Shown: in pieces, positions 43,562 through 55,999 of the stretch
How the letters are laid out: each line of letters opens with the position of its first letter
How positions within the stretch are numbered: the stretch's first letter is position 1
Assembly: GCA_903813345.2 (NCBI GenBank)
Contig: CAIIXF020000002.1
Span: 19,232,455 to 19,296,454, forward strand
Source: Owenia fusiformis
Taxonomy: Eukaryota; Annelida; Polychaeta; Sabellida; Oweniidae
Length of the DNA: 64,000 bases
Reading direction: 5' to 3'
Made by a program: the position numbers and the translations under genes
Notes under the pieces: generated by a model
What the model was told of the DNA's origin: nothing
What the model saw: the letters and a program-made list of their open reading frames with translations, nothing else
Database searches by the model: none

Positions 43562-46500
43562 CTGGAATGAAAATGTGAAACTATTAAGTTTAAAAAACGC
43601 ATTAAAACGCATTTACATTCTAAAGAATTAAAATCTATCTCTATCATTAAATAATAAATATACATGTATAACATTAACCTTCTTCCTGATTCCAACGCGT
43701 GGAAAAGCATCCATGATGAAGATATAGTCCGGCTGATCTCGCTTTATCAGTTCCACCTGACAATGCTCTTCCATTTCATCCTCTTTCATATTCTCGCCTG
43801 GTTTAAGGCTGTAAGTATCATTTTAGAACTAAATTTTATACACTAGACCTGTGTGTACACTGTGAATAACGCTTTACTATATCAGTACAATATACACCCT
43901 ATACAAAGAGATCGCATCCAATGTAATGGTAGAATCTCTTCGCATAGGGTGATATAACTAACTATACGGTAACAATACTCGATGGACTGAATCGAACAGA
44001 TTTCATACCATGATTTTTGAAATGAATAACAATGATTGAATCTTGTATCTTAGCCTATTTAATTCGAATTCCCCTACAGGCTGCAGCACAAAGGATGAGG
44101 TGAAAATAGGTCAGCTCAAGTGAACTGAGGCCCTGGTATACTGTCATTAAGCTTATAAAAATCAGTCTTATTTTTGTAAGTAATCTTACTAGTAAAAGAC
44201 ATGTATACACCACGCTTTAACAACTCAGTACACTAGTGAACATTTTAAACATTTTTAACGTATTCCTGGGCCTCAGCAAGTGAACATCATTTAAAGAGAA
44301 AATCAGATCTAGCGCGATCTGGTTCATGTCATGCCTTTCATGTCCGTTTTCTAAAAAAAACAAAGTGCATACTTTATTTCAAGAAAACTAAAGTTTTTTC
44401 AGAGTAATGTATTATTTTTCTAATAAATGGTTACCATCCATATTATTTGGGAGAATTAAACATTTTTCACCCATTTTTGCACTTTGAATCCATAGTAACT
44501 TCACCAATTTATAACATATCGTGAATCTTTTGGAATAGTAAGGAATAGATTGGTAGGTCAACTGTACATATTGCTTGTAACTTTGTCATCCCTATAGATC
44601 TGATTCTGCCTTAATGTTTGATTTATTTGTGATTCATATTAGGATAAACAACGTCGTATATACTTTAAATATACAAAAACATGTCCAGGAAGCAGCTCGA
44701 GCAAACCCAAATCGTTGATTTTTATATCGTTCCGATCTATTGTGATTCATGACAACATTTAGGAAAACAAAGATGTCTTAGAAATAAAGTATTTATCACA
44801 TGATCAAATTACATTCTTACATGATTTGAAGGTAATGACGGAGACTTGTACACGTCGTAAAATGGTATGATAGAACATATACATATAGTAAATACGATCT
44901 GATACATAATATAAGGATAACTTACATAATACAGAGAAATATGTCATCCCCCATACAATCATCAGCTTTCTTAATGCCCACACACTTAAAGAAAATAGTA
45001 TACATGAATTTACATCGAGATGCCAGTTTCATAAATATCACGTTTATAGAGGGATAAATGCAGACAAATATGAATGATATCTAATATATACAAAATGACA
45101 GACGTGGACCGTTGTGGATTGGGATTAGTTCGAGTCCATGAAGAAGGTTGATCGTCATTATAAACCCAGGTGTAGAGGGGTAGGAGCTCCTATCAAATTA
45201 TGGTCCTACTCTCCATTGATTTGTATGGTGAGCTCTTTCCCTTATTATCTTACTTACGCTTATACACAGTCAGGGACAGTAAGGGCCATTAAGAAGGGGG
45301 ACCATGAGCCCCGGGGGACCATAATTTTTTTCACAACGGGTATAAATCCAATTCAATATAACATAATTCGGGTGTCCCAAAAAAGTGAGACACTTTTTTG
45401 ACATTTTCTCAGCAGTTGATAAACCAAATTCACTGAAAAGAAGCACAAAGTAGCCCAGGAGTATCGTGAGCAAGTTACAAAAATATATAAATATCAAGTA
45501 AATATTATGTGAGCACTAAGAAATTCAAGAAAGCATGTAAAAAGCGCAGAGCAACGGAATGAGAACTTCATGTATCAAAAATGGGAAGCAATTTGACAAG
45601 TAATTTCTCAGTAATAGATACGCCAAATTTTTTGAAAACGTTATTTGTGACACTTTAGGACATCTTTAGCTAGTGCATGAATATGTAAGAGATTGTCCAA
45701 AATCAATGCAAAAGCTTAAGTCACTTATTAATCCACTACCAAGCAAAACTATCTTTCCATATTTATTCTAACAATATCACCTCCAATATATTTTGAGAAT
45801 GAATGGATTTTGGAACAATGATATGGATCTTCAAACCAGTCTGCCTTATGATTTATAAAATGTTTAATTTATTACCCTTGGAATAAATAAGATTGTGTAT
45901 TAGAAAGCGGATACGAGGTCAACCTAGCTTCTAGCCCATCCAAGGAAAACAATATTACATCTAGCTCAGAAAATAAGTGTCAAAAAGTGTCTTACTTTTT
46001 GGGACACCCGATATATTACAAGTTTCACCCTTTGATTGTGTGTAGTCATTTGACGACATTTTATAGAATTGGTAGACGTTGAACGGTATAAAGTTGTAGT
46101 CAGTCCCCCTCTTCTGTTCAGAATAAATATGTCTCATAGTTTACGCCTTTCTCATACAATGTAGTTTATCATTTGTACAAAATAATCATATATAATTATA
46201 ATTATATTTTTTTCTTTATTGTCTTTAGCCTTACTTTGATTACTATCGTGTGAGGTAGCTCATCTGACATTATATTAAATCGTACATTTTCCCGTGGAGT
46301 TGACCAACGCCAGGTATTGCTTATTGTGATAGGAATCTTCAATTCCTCGTGACTACGCAAAATCCACAACCGCATGTTTTCGCAGGTTTTTGGTCGCAGT
46401 CGCTCCGACGTCGCCTTGAAAAATTACTCATCGCTTCCGCAAAAATTGCTCTTGCGACGTCGCTGCGACTGCGATCGGCTTGCGTTAGTTTGATGAATAA

Positions 46501-49500
46501 GGCCCCGTTTCACCCCGTTATACCTGTGCCTCTGCTACTTTGTTGTGCTTTTGAGCTGCGGCCTCAATTACGCCTGGATAGATAATGTCGCCCATCTTCT
46601 TGAATCTTATATTATCAGCTTTTCGCCCAATGAAATAAAGGAACCCATTCTGATCCATTCTCGCAACATCACTAATGCAATAAAAAGAAACAACTAGTTA
46701 GTTAACTTTAGTTATCTCGATTCACTTTTGAAATCGACTTAAATATGACAAATTTTTACTGAAGTCCATGAGGGAGAACCAAAAAAGTAACCCTTAAAAT
46801 CCATCCATAAAATCGGCACGGTTGGAAACAGACAAATTAAACTTTTCAGAATGAAAGAACATTAAACAAGTTTCAATCGTGCAAAATATGATCTTAAACC
46901 CATGCTGGATGACTGAGTTATTAACATTTGGGTTACTTTTTGGCTGACCCTGTATATCTTCCATTGTATTATTTTGTAGATTGACGTAATGAAGTTAGCA
47001 AAGTGTTCCCAATATCGTGCGATATGTAATATAAATCGAACAACTTACCCAGTTCTGTACCAACCGTCTTCATCCTTCACTTTTCTCGTTCTCTCAGGTT
47101 CACCCATGTACTCAATGAAGATAGAGGGTGACCGCGTATACAACTCTCCGGGTTCCCCAATGGGAACTACGTTATGTTGGTCGTCTATAAGCTTTACCTG
47201 TTAGGAAAAACAAAAAGTTCGATGTAATCGTTTGGTTTTTCTTGAATAAACAAGTGATGGAACCCCCGTAACATTACCTAGTAAAATAACCAATGGTGAT
47301 CCACTTGATTACGCTTTTATCACAAGCGTGTGTCTGTATCTTATTATGTAAAAGAAAATGTACATGTTTGCGAACAAATAGTTGAGAAGACAACAGAATC
47401 TTCGATTTAATACCTCACTATTATTACGTAAACGGAACGGGTTAGAAGTGCAGATTTTAACCGTTTTTTGATGTTCTGTGTACGTAACAAAAGTAAAGTA
47501 TTACATCGACGATTCCGCTGTCTTTTGAATTATTTGTTCGCAAACATGTACATTTTCTGAAACATATGATACAGACACGTTTGAGATAAAAAAAAAACTG
47601 TCGTGGGAATTCTGCCCACAATGCGAGAACTAAGGAAAAAGAAAACGAAAGAAAAATCGTACCTTCGAGGTTCTGACATTTTGTTACCGAAACGAACCTT
47701 TTCGATAACCAGCGTTGTCGAGTGGACCACCATTTGAAAGGTACGTGAGATTGTACAGACATATTACAAAACTTATGGAACAATATATTGAAATGCACAA
47801 ATTCACATATGTCGCACTAAAAATCAAAACAACGTATTCGGACACAAGGTGACAAATAAGTAGACTATATAAAATGTAAAACAGAGTGTTCCCGTACCTC
47901 TACACGTGCAAGTGGAAATCCAATGGACTTCAACCTCCTCTCCATTGCAGGATCGTCTTTAAAGTTTCCAGTGACCATGTTTGTCTCTGTTGACCCATAT
48001 ACATTCTGAAGAATTGCAGAACAAAATATCAGATATTGAGCATCATCCAATCCATTCTGAAAGCTGATTCATTACATAACCCGTCTTGCAAATTGAGATG
48101 GCTAAACGAGATGAAACTTGCTAGGGTAGTCTCAACGATCATACCGTTTTAGATTTTAGAATTTAGGATTATTACCATGAAATCAGGAACAAGTGCTGTA
48201 AATGATTTCACCGATTCAACGCCTAATGCCTGAGAACCCGTCAATCCTAAAATGTAAAGTGGTATGTATAATGATAATACATAATATTATGTTTGAACCC
48301 GAGTTTCTTCGCTTCCCGGGCTTCGAATTCGCTAATGCCTTCAAGGATACAAATGTTCTTCCTAATCCATTCAATGCATTCCGATTAATTCATGGTTGAC
48401 TTTCTATATGAATTTTATTCCTGAGCATCAATCAATTCATCAATCATGAACAGACCAAAATGTGTTCCATGTATACAGAGTGTCTTCACGGAAAAGTGAC
48501 AGGAAGAACCTACCCCCTTTTAGTCTTGACAGGTCATGCCCAACTATTGGACCATGAAGTATCATATCCTTCCACATGTAAGGCCAAAGGTCTGCGTGTG
48601 TTATCCCATACTTCTCAATGGCGTCAACAATCACGTCACTAGCTCCTTTACATTGCCTATTGACAGGAGTTACAACACAAGTAACATCGCTGTTAACTGT
48701 TGCGGAGATTATACCCAAAACGCACAGCACGTCATCGTGCAAGGGATTTTCTATACCCAGTACAACCTTATAATCAAAGACACATCACGTAACAGACGTA
48801 GTACGATTTGACTGAGTACATGTTTAGATAAAAATCATGATGTAGACATGTCATTGGCGTAGCCAGGTAGGAGTCAAGCGAGACAGTTGTCCCGCTAAAA
48901 ACAAGAAGCACATTTTATGACTGTCATTGTCGCAATGTGAAAGAAATAATGGTCCCCTAGGGATTATGGTCCCCTCTCTTAACGGCCCGTATTTTCCCTG
49001 ATTGCGCATAAGATAATAAGGGAAAGATGTCACCATATAAATCAATGAAGACTATGACCATATTTTGAAAGGACCTCCTACCCTTTTACACCTAGGTCAT
49101 GGTACTTCATTTCCAAGTGAATTTCATATACAGTGCGTATCAAAAAAAATGCAACAGATTGTTATCTCGGAAAAGCACAAAATCAGTGATAACAGCATTG
49201 ATTTCATTCAATGTACCATTAAGCCATGTGTCTCCTCTTTACAATGATATATCATTCATTGATATTTGGTCATGGTTGGGCGAGTAATCATTCCATTTGC
49301 AAAGTGGACCAAAATGAACTTGGGACCAAGTTATAAACATCACAGAAGTTAGTGTACCAATGGAATATCATTAGTTAGTGTTGCAATGGAATATCATTCA
49401 TTCACAGGGAGTCATGGCTGGCCGAATAATCATTAATTTTACAAAGTGGGGCAAGATTTAGCTCGGACCCAAGTTTTAAACATTGCAAAAGTCAGTACAA

Positions 49501-52285
49501 GGGGCTTAGGGGCTATTGGGAGAAGGTATGACAGGTGTGGCATAGACAGAAAAGACTGTTCATACTAGTCTAATACTCTTGCAAGAATACATACTATATA
49601 TACCCCTCCAAATTGCCAACACTTCCTTGCACATAAAGATGCGCTCATCTGTCCACGTCATGCATGGTTCAGCCCTGAGTCATCTGTGGGTTAAAGCTGA
49701 GAAAAACAGCCCATGGGCAATTCTTTCTCGAGGTTTTGTAATCTCTGGTGGAGAAATTGTGAGCACAGATGCTCCTGAGATAGCTTCAAAAGAAAAAGTC
49801 ACAACAATTCAAGTCAGGGGAACTTCCATTGGCACTTAGCCCTTGCACTGATTTTTGCAATATCTAAAACTTGGTGCAGAGCAGATTTGGACCCACTGTG
49901 CAAATGAAGTATGTTTCACCCAACCATTACCACATGTGAATGAATGACATACAGTAACATATCATTGCAAAGAGGAGAGACGTGGCTTTATGGTACATTG
50001 AATGGAATTGCTGTAGTCATCACTAGTTTTGTGATTTTACGAGATAAGTAGTTGTTGCTTTTTTTGAAACGTCTTGTATATTTACGACTTGACATACGAC
50101 TTAACACATCATGGTAGAAGACATTGTCCACAGAATCAATGTTACACACAAACGTTTACATACCCTCCCTTTTGCATTTCTACGGTGCTGGAAACTGTAC
50201 GATGTGTTCACCATACTACTGTGTCCATGCAGCACTGCCTTTGGTTCTCCAGTTGTTCCCTGTTAATTCAAAACGTAGTGATCATATTTGATGAAGTTAA
50301 GAAACGAATCAATCTGCGTTCAAGCACTTGGTTTCCAAAGTATGGTATCGAGGACTCTGAGTACCAATTTTCACGGTAGTTTGTCATTTTTCCTGTAAAA
50401 ATACGTTAGGTTGGCAGGTATGAGCTATGATATTTTAAACGACTTGAACAAAGTCCAAGATCAATCACAGATACACTTACAGTAGATGTGAAAACTATAC
50501 AAGGATCCTCGGGTGAGACCATATTTTGGACTACTGATAATTGCTTATCAGTTGTACTGGTCTCTGCAAAAATATCACGCAATCCCTTGTCTCCATTACA
50601 ACCATATACAACTACTGCACAGAGTGAAGGAACTTCAGGCATATGGTCAAATGTGTTCACACTTCCACTTCTTACAAGCATATTTGGAGCGATTGTCTTC
50701 AGCGCTTCAGTCAGTGACGTGTTTCGCTCATTTATGATAAGCATCTTTGCGTTTACTTTATTTATGATCTGTTTCAGAGATATATGTTGTGGTTCGTACA
50801 TGTAAGGCTAAAAATAGAAAACACTATTATTCATTTGCATTTAAAAATAAAGAAATCAAGGGACTATTGTCTTAGCTGTTTCCGCAATGAGCAATGGTAT
50901 TTTGGCTCGACTATGATCCATATTGACATCTATTTTTATCCATCTGTAGAGCAGGATATCTACATGTATTGCACTTGAAAATCTATCATTCTTAGTAAGA
51001 AGTCAACAGTAGAGATATTTAAAACGACAAAGACCAATATAATTTACCCTGCGCGCAGAGTCTAGTTATAAACGACCCTCTGCCTAGCATCGACTTTATT
51101 ACAGTTTAGCAGCCCCCCCCCCCACGGCCGATGCAAAGGGTAAGTATCATTATGTTACGTATCGCCACACGACTATAAATGTTAGTCACCACAACTATAA
51201 ATGCTAGTCGCCACAACTATAAATGTTAGTCGCAACAACTATGAATGCTAGTCGCCACAATTATAAATGTTAGTCGCCACTGGGCGCATTTTTTACCATC
51301 AAAAATACGGCACCAATGCTGACGATGGCGTAGAAGAGGGTGGCGAAGTCTGTCCCATGGCCGCAACTGACAAGGATAACATCACCTTTGGTAACACCTT
51401 GGGCAAGCAAACCCTTTGCCAACATTTTCACCTACAAAGTATGAGAGTTTGGAGTTTGGAGTTCGGAGAATTGAGTTAAAATACAGATATAAAAACAGCA
51501 ATATCCGATTATTAAACTTCTGTAATATACCATGAAACTCATATGTATTCTTAACAATACTTTTAGTTATAGTATTCAAAAGTTGTAATGAAAGGACAGT
51601 CAAAGTGTATTGAGAAGTGAATGGGTATAATTAGTTCAGCTTCACTGCACTGCATGTAACAGGCCAGGTACAGTTTAAAATTTGGTTTCTTCTGAATTTA
51701 CTATTCAACTATTGAATGAGTGAATGGGGTGTAACTAGATCAGCTTTAGTGCATTGCATGTGACAGGTAATCGTCTTTTGTGCAACACTGATTTTGGATA
51801 GCTTGCCAACTGTCAATTCTTTAAAAGCAATGGAAAAAGAATGAACCATTCTTTGTTACGACTGTACATATAAGCTACAGTTCATTCGATATTTTTGCTA
51901 CCTAATGCCTTGGTCTCATTTGCTCCAATTTCCACTACTGCGCCCAGCCGATTGAGTATTTTGTTCAAAATTGAATACAAATCTTAACAAAACAATCGGC
52001 CGGGCGCCGGCCGATGGATCGGAACAAATGTGACCCAGGCACTAGTGGGGTTTAATTTAAGGGAAACCGAATGTACATTACCTGATGTGACAGCTCACTG
52101 AATGTAACATGAACATCAGAGTCTGCATATATAACTGCAACGTTGTCAGGGGTTTTCTTCGCTGCTCGTTTCAACGCATTTCCAAGGCTGAATTGTAATA
52201 ATGGAAATGTACAATCCCCTTTAACATAGCTTTCCTTTAGTCCACTACACAACACCACATCCCTTAGAAAAAGATTATGAAACAT
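43466..52285 (-). CDS. Fatty acyl-CoA synthetase, copy B (12 exons, 591 aa)
   Basis: Tandem paralogue of the 6217-31444 gene, same exon boundaries and phases, open throughout. Exons (minus): 52082-52285, 51297-51431, 50481-50807, 50164-50259, 48514-48766, 48176-48246, 47898-48005, 47049-47197, 46524-46671, 44926-44984, 43679-43808, 43466-43561. Key motifs are kept: TSTGTTGEPK, YGSTET, GWYRTGD, FPRVGIRKK. Differences from copy A: one codon lost in exon 5 (CKGASDV for CEGAISDV), scattered substitutions, and a wholly different tail after REICQN. Both copies being free of stops suggests both were under constraint, at least until recently. Confidence 0.83.
43679..43808 (-). CDS. Copy B exon 11 (A10 lysine)
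   Basis: LKPGENMKEDEMEEH to FPRVGIRKK; donor AAG|GTTAAT. Confidence 0.82.
44926..44984 (-). CDS. Copy B exon 10
   Basis: CVGIKKADDCMGDDIFLC; acceptor TTTAAG, donor AT|GTAAGT. Confidence 0.8.
45165..45347. mobile_element. 180-bp insertion in copy B intron 9
   Basis: Copy A lacks it (CATTATAACCCCAATTC). TATAAA on both sides is the probable target duplication; GGGGACCATAAT and TATGGTCCTA words pair. A related segment is at 48920-49052. Confidence 0.55.
45369..46011. mobile_element. TIR element orthologous to 9711-10881
   Basis: Ends TTCGGGTGTCCCAAAAAAGTG and CTTTTTGGGACACCCGAT. 640 bp; lacks the 490-bp extra segment of copy A. Confidence 0.68.
46524..46671 (-). CDS. Copy B exon 9 (A8 region)
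   Basis: Completes the A7 aspartate, then IGRKADNIRFKKMGD and the IYPG turn, as in copy A, so the altered A8 loop predates duplication. Confidence 0.86.
47049..47197 (-). CDS. Copy B exon 8 (A7 motif start)
   Basis: PIGEPGELYTRSP (tyrosine where copy A has cysteine) to GWYRTG, phase 2. Confidence 0.87.
47898..48005 (-). CDS. Copy B exon 7 (A5 motif)
   Basis: NVYGSTETNMVTGNFKDD to ARVE. Adenine-binding YGSTET conserved. Confidence 0.87.
48176..48246 (-). CDS. Copy B exon 6
   Basis: GLTGSQALGVESVKSF to LVPDFM; acceptor TTTTAG, donor ATG|GTAATA. Confidence 0.82.
48514..48766 (-). CDS. Copy B exon 5 (residues 255-339)
   Basis: 253 bp against 256 in copy A: a clean codon loss in CKGASDV. Contains KYGITHADLWPYM. 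Phase 1 at the 3' end. Confidence 0.84.
48920..49052. mobile_element. 130-bp insertion in copy B intron 4
   Basis: Absent from copy A at about 16995. ATGGTCCCCTAGGG and AGGGATTATGGTCCCC units, then a AGATAATAAGGGAAAGA segment similar to the inverse of 45235-45250. Probably the same MITE family as 45165-45347. Confidence 0.5.
49131..50076. mobile_element. 946-bp TA-flanked element in copy B intron 4
   Basis: Ends CAGTGCGTATCAAAAAAA and TTTTTTTGAAACGTCTTG with TA duplications; copy A holds the empty site (TTTCATATATATTTACG). Arms pair for about 150 bp, including TTCAATGTACCAT(T/A)AAGCCA. The 86-codon ORF inside is not recognised. Confidence 0.8.
50164..50259 (-). CDS. Copy B exon 4 (residues 223-254)
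   Basis: GTTGEPKAVLHGHSSMVN, then HRRNAKGR. Completes the P-loop. A mariner-type MITE lies in the intron just downstream. Confidence 0.86.
50481..50807 (-). CDS. Copy B exon 3 (residues 114-222)
   Basis: Nearly identical to copy A; ends CIVFTST, giving the consensus threonine before the P-loop. Donor ACT|GTAAGTG. Confidence 0.86.
51116..51282. repeat. 22-bp minisatellite, copy B intron 2, with C run
   Basis: Five to six units of CTATAAATG(T/C)TAGTCGCCACAA at 51170-51282, orthologous to 20145-20282. A run of Cs lies at 51115-51123. Confidence 0.8.
51297..51431 (-). CDS. Copy B exon 2 (residues 69-113)
   Basis: Encodes VKMLAKGLLAQGVTKGD through AVFLM, same as copy A by eye. Acceptor TTTGTAG, donor ATG|GTAAAA. 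Confidence 0.83.
51906..52042. mobile_element. Hairpin MITE in copy B, orthologous to 31086-31198
   Basis: TGCCTTGGTCTCATTTG and CAAATGTGACCCAGGCA ends; inner CAGCCGATTGAGTATTTTG and CGGCCGGGCGCCGGCCG palindrome. Confidence 0.62.
52082..52285 (-). CDS. Copy B exon 1 (residues 1-68)
   Basis: MFHNLFLRDVVLCSGL to ELSHQ, donor CAG|GTAATG. Differs from copy A at four residues. Confidence 0.8.
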
Positions 52286-52371
52286 ATAGTTAGTAGTACT
52301 ACGATGTATATCGTTTGAAATACACTGATTTTTAATTGTAATACGAAATTGAACTTAAACAGATGCCTCTA

Positions 52372-53402
52372 CAGGGTGGGCCAAAAACGTCCACATTTTT
52401 GTTTTGCTACAACGTTGTTGATATTATAGACAAATGCATAAAGCATATATCATTGGAAAGACAATTCAATTTCCAACAAAATGATATATAATTCATTTAA
52501 TAGAAGTGATTATTTGTCTAAGAATATCATTTCGATTACCACAAGTGTCAAAATCAAGATTTACCGATTGCTGAATCAAAAAAATGCTAAGAACTGACCA
52601 GACAGATATAACCCCTATGTCAGATTTGGGGATATAATTCTAATTATAGAATGTCAGAATTGTTGATTTATGTATCAAATTAAAGCAAAATGATTTACAA
52701 ATGCAATATCATTGAGATATTTCACTATTTCGATAGGTATTGGTTATAATTTAGCTCAAATAATGTAGTGTCTGTCTCAAATATTTGGATATTTACTCAA
52801 GATATTTTGGAGATATTGCCTATTTAAGGCTAGAATTATCATGAAATGGGCAATAATGATGTTGTACTTATATAACTTAAATGACATCTTAAATGGCAGA
52901 CAATGCAATTATAGACACCAGAAAGGAGATAATGGATATTGTCTATATCATGGATTATGGCATTATTTCAACTGAGTCTCTTGGCAAAACATATTTGAAG
53001 CAAATATCAAATTGAATGTATCTAACTATCTAACTTCATAACGAACTACAATGCATAGAAATAGGTTCCATGATTATTTTAGAGCTACAAAATGATTCAC
53101 AAACAATAAAACTCAACTCCAATACTTTTTCTTTATATGTAAAAGCCTAAAAGTGTTGACCAAGCAATGCAATATTATGCAATAAGCTCAAAACATAATA
53201 GCAAACTCTTGTTTTCGACGGTTGCAACCTGATGATACGGAAAATCCCATGGAGCCATTAATAGTCAATTATATTTTATGAATCATACATCATTTTGTTG
53301 GAAATTGAATTATCTTTCTAAAGATTCGAATTTATTGATATTTCAAACATATCAGCAACGATATTTCAAAAATAAAAATGTGGACGTTTTTGGCCCACCC
53401 TG
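52372..53402. mobile_element. TIR element orthologous to 32357-33142
   Basis: Same CAGGGTGGGCCAAAAA ends and TA flanks. It has about 245 bp (53056-53297) not present in the copy A version, starting with the TAGAAATAGGTTCC segment. Confidence 0.78.
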
Positions 53403-53564
53403 TATGTATACATAGTGCATATTCCAGCGAATTGTGGAATTCAAACCTAGAAAAAATAACGGTGGCACAAAAAAATGCAAAAAGTACTACTAACATTAAA
53501 AACCGAAAGGCGGTCAACTTGTCCCTCCCCTCTAGACAGTACAGGCTGTATAGCTTTTTTGGCT

Positions 53565-54173
53565 AGAGAGCCTTTTTAAGCTTCTTTAAAGATATGCTAT
53601 ACAGATATGTAGGTCAGTATTACATAATCGTGAAATGAATAAGTCTGAATATATCATTGGTCAGAAAATACTAAAACCTGCTTGAAACTGTAAAAGTTTA
53701 TACACTCTATTCCACACTGTATAGAAATAAAATAACTTACACTACTAGTAACTGTGAGCCAATCATTGCATAGAAAAAACTTTATGCACTGTTTATAAGA
53801 TTCACTGAGACAAGTGGGTCAATACTTCGTGTACTTTATGTGCTCTCACACAATTACCTTCCCTTGCATAAAGTTGCTGTAGAGTTATATGTAACTGAAT
53901 ATTGTATATTCATCACAAACAACCTTAGCAAAATGATGGTTCGATGAAATGGACGGTTCGCTAAAACCAATAAACCAGGCAATTCAGGCCAATTTGGAAA
54001 GAAACTAGATAGCGTGATAGTGAATGAGGATAGTAAGTGAAATAAATTTTGCAAAGGTCAGCTTGTAAACTACTGGGTAACCCTAAATGATGAGAAATAT
54101 GTACAAAATATGTTTTGCATGATTTATTCATATCCCAATGATTTAACTCCTTCACTGCATCTAATAAGGTATA
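53565..54173. other. No gene seen
   Basis: End of homology between the duplicated units near 53560, then AT-rich DNA with no ORF, RNA motif or terminal repeat that I can support. Confidence 0.5.
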
Positions 54174-54175
54174 TA

Positions 54176-55687
54176 CGAGGGTTGATCCAAAAGTTCTCCA
54201 CCGTTTTATCTAAAAAAATTATTTCTTGGTGAATTTTGTTCAGACTTGGTCAGAAGCAACATGAATATGATAGCTTGGTATTGTATTAATATCATTGAAA
54301 AAATATAATATTAACTATGTCATTTGGTTACCATAGTAACAGGACAACGAGGAAGGCGGAGCTGAATAAAATCACTGTTTATTACAATTTTTTGTCAAAC
54401 AACATGGTATTATTACAGAGTTTTAACCAGGGGTTTTAACATTAATGAAGGCTTTTATTTGATGCAATATCAAAGTTCATTCTCCTTCAAAATGGTCCCC
54501 ACCATGGGCTATGCATTTATTGCATCATTTTATCCAATTATTGAACACATGCCGAAGTCCATTCTCAGCGACTGAATACACACTGTTGGTAAAAGCTACA
54601 ATCATCGACTCATCATCTGCAAAACGAATCCCACGGAGGGGCTTCTTAGTGTAGCCAGTACTGTGGAGATGGATTGGATAGGCCAAAGAAGACAAAGGTA
54701 CAGAAATCTACATCTAAAGTGATGTTTATCATCTTTTTCGACATCCACAGAATCATCCTCGTTCACGCCGTGTCAACTGGAGTTACTGTGAATTCTGCAT
54801 ATTATTCAAAGGTAAGTTGTGAATCCCAGGTTTTGGACCCGACTTGGACCCTGTGTTTTGGACACATGACTTCTTCAATGTCTTAGTTGATAAAATATGC
54901 CTTTCCATGGTACCTTCATAGTTATACAATATGGCATGTACATGTATTTGGGTCTATTCGTGATAATAGAAAATGAACTGAGGTATCATAATTGATGTGT
55001 TTCAGTTACTAAGGAAGAATCTGAAAGATGCCATCAGGAGGAAGAGGCCAGAGCTTATTGCAGATGGCTTCCACTTCCATCGTGACAACGCCCCTGCCCA
55101 CAGAGCTAACATTACAATTGAAGTTATACATGAGCATTTACAAGCAGAACTTGTCAAGCATCCCCCTTATCTCCCAGATACAGCTCCCTGTGACTTCCAC
55201 ATATTTCCTGAAGCTAGGAAGCCCCTCCGTGGGATTTATTTTGCAGATGATGAGTCGCTGATTGAAGTTTTTACCAACAGTGTGTATTCAGTCGCTAAGA
55301 ATGGACTTCGGCATGTGTTCAATAATTGGATAAAACGATGCAATAAATGCATAGCCCATGGTGGGGACTATTTTGAGGGAGAATGAACATTGATATTGCA
55401 TCAAATAAATGCTTTCATTAATGTTAAAACCCCTGGTTAAAACTCTGTAATAATACCACGTTGTTTGACAAGAAATTGTAATAAACAGTGATTTTATTCA
55501 GCTCCGCCTACCTCGTTGTCCTGTTACTATGGTAACCAAATTACATAGTTAACATTATATTTTTTCAATGATATTAATACAATACCAAGCTATCATATTC
55601 ATGTTGCTTCTGACCAAGTTTGAATAAAATTCAACAAGAAATAATGTTTTTAGATAAAACGGTGGAGAACTTTTGGATCAACCCTCG
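54176..55687 (+). mobile_element. Rearranged mariner with 474-bp inverted arms
   Basis: Ends CGAGGGTTGATCCAAAAGTT and reverse complement, TA on both sides. The arms (54176-54649 and 55214-55687) are not just terminal repeats: each contains the last roughly 57 codons of a mariner transposase, in opposite orientation. The N-terminal half of the transposase is missing. Confidence 0.85.
54674..55386 (+). pseudogene. Mariner transposase catalytic part, two exons
   Basis: Exon 1, 54674-54811 (46 codons: VHAVSTGVTVNSAYYSK matches the family's F(L)PxGxTINxxYY). Exon 2, 55006-55386 (LLRKNLKDAIRRKRPELI, FHRDNAPAHRA with the second catalytic aspartate, HPPYLPDTAPCDFHIFP with the third). The intervening 194 bp has GTAAGT and TTTCAG borders, and joining restores the expected transposase order in phase 0. 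Lacks the first catalytic aspartate domain. ORF is otherwise intact to TGA. Confidence 0.8.
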
Positions 55688-55689
55688 TA

Positions 55690-55990
55690 GATACTAATTA
55701 CGGGACATTTAGGAATTTTAAAGTGACTAGACCAAAGCAAGCATGTTTGAGATTTTAATGATTTTAAATAAATTACCACTTCATTATTTGCTTTTAGACA
55801 TTCAATCAGTTTTATTTGTCCAACAAACCATATTCACAATTGTTCAATCCAACGAAGATTAGGGGATAAGCTATAGAGACCCCTCCATTTGTCCGTCTAT
55901 ACATCCTTCAACTAGACAACAGCAACACCAAAGTGTAGCAAATCCCATCGAACAGCCATGGCTGGCATTTTTTTACAAACAAAGTATACA
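55690..55990. other. No gene seen
   Basis: AT-rich flank of the mariner; nothing recognisable before the 120-bp tandem repeats. Confidence 0.5.
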
Positions 55991-55999
55991 GCAAAAATG

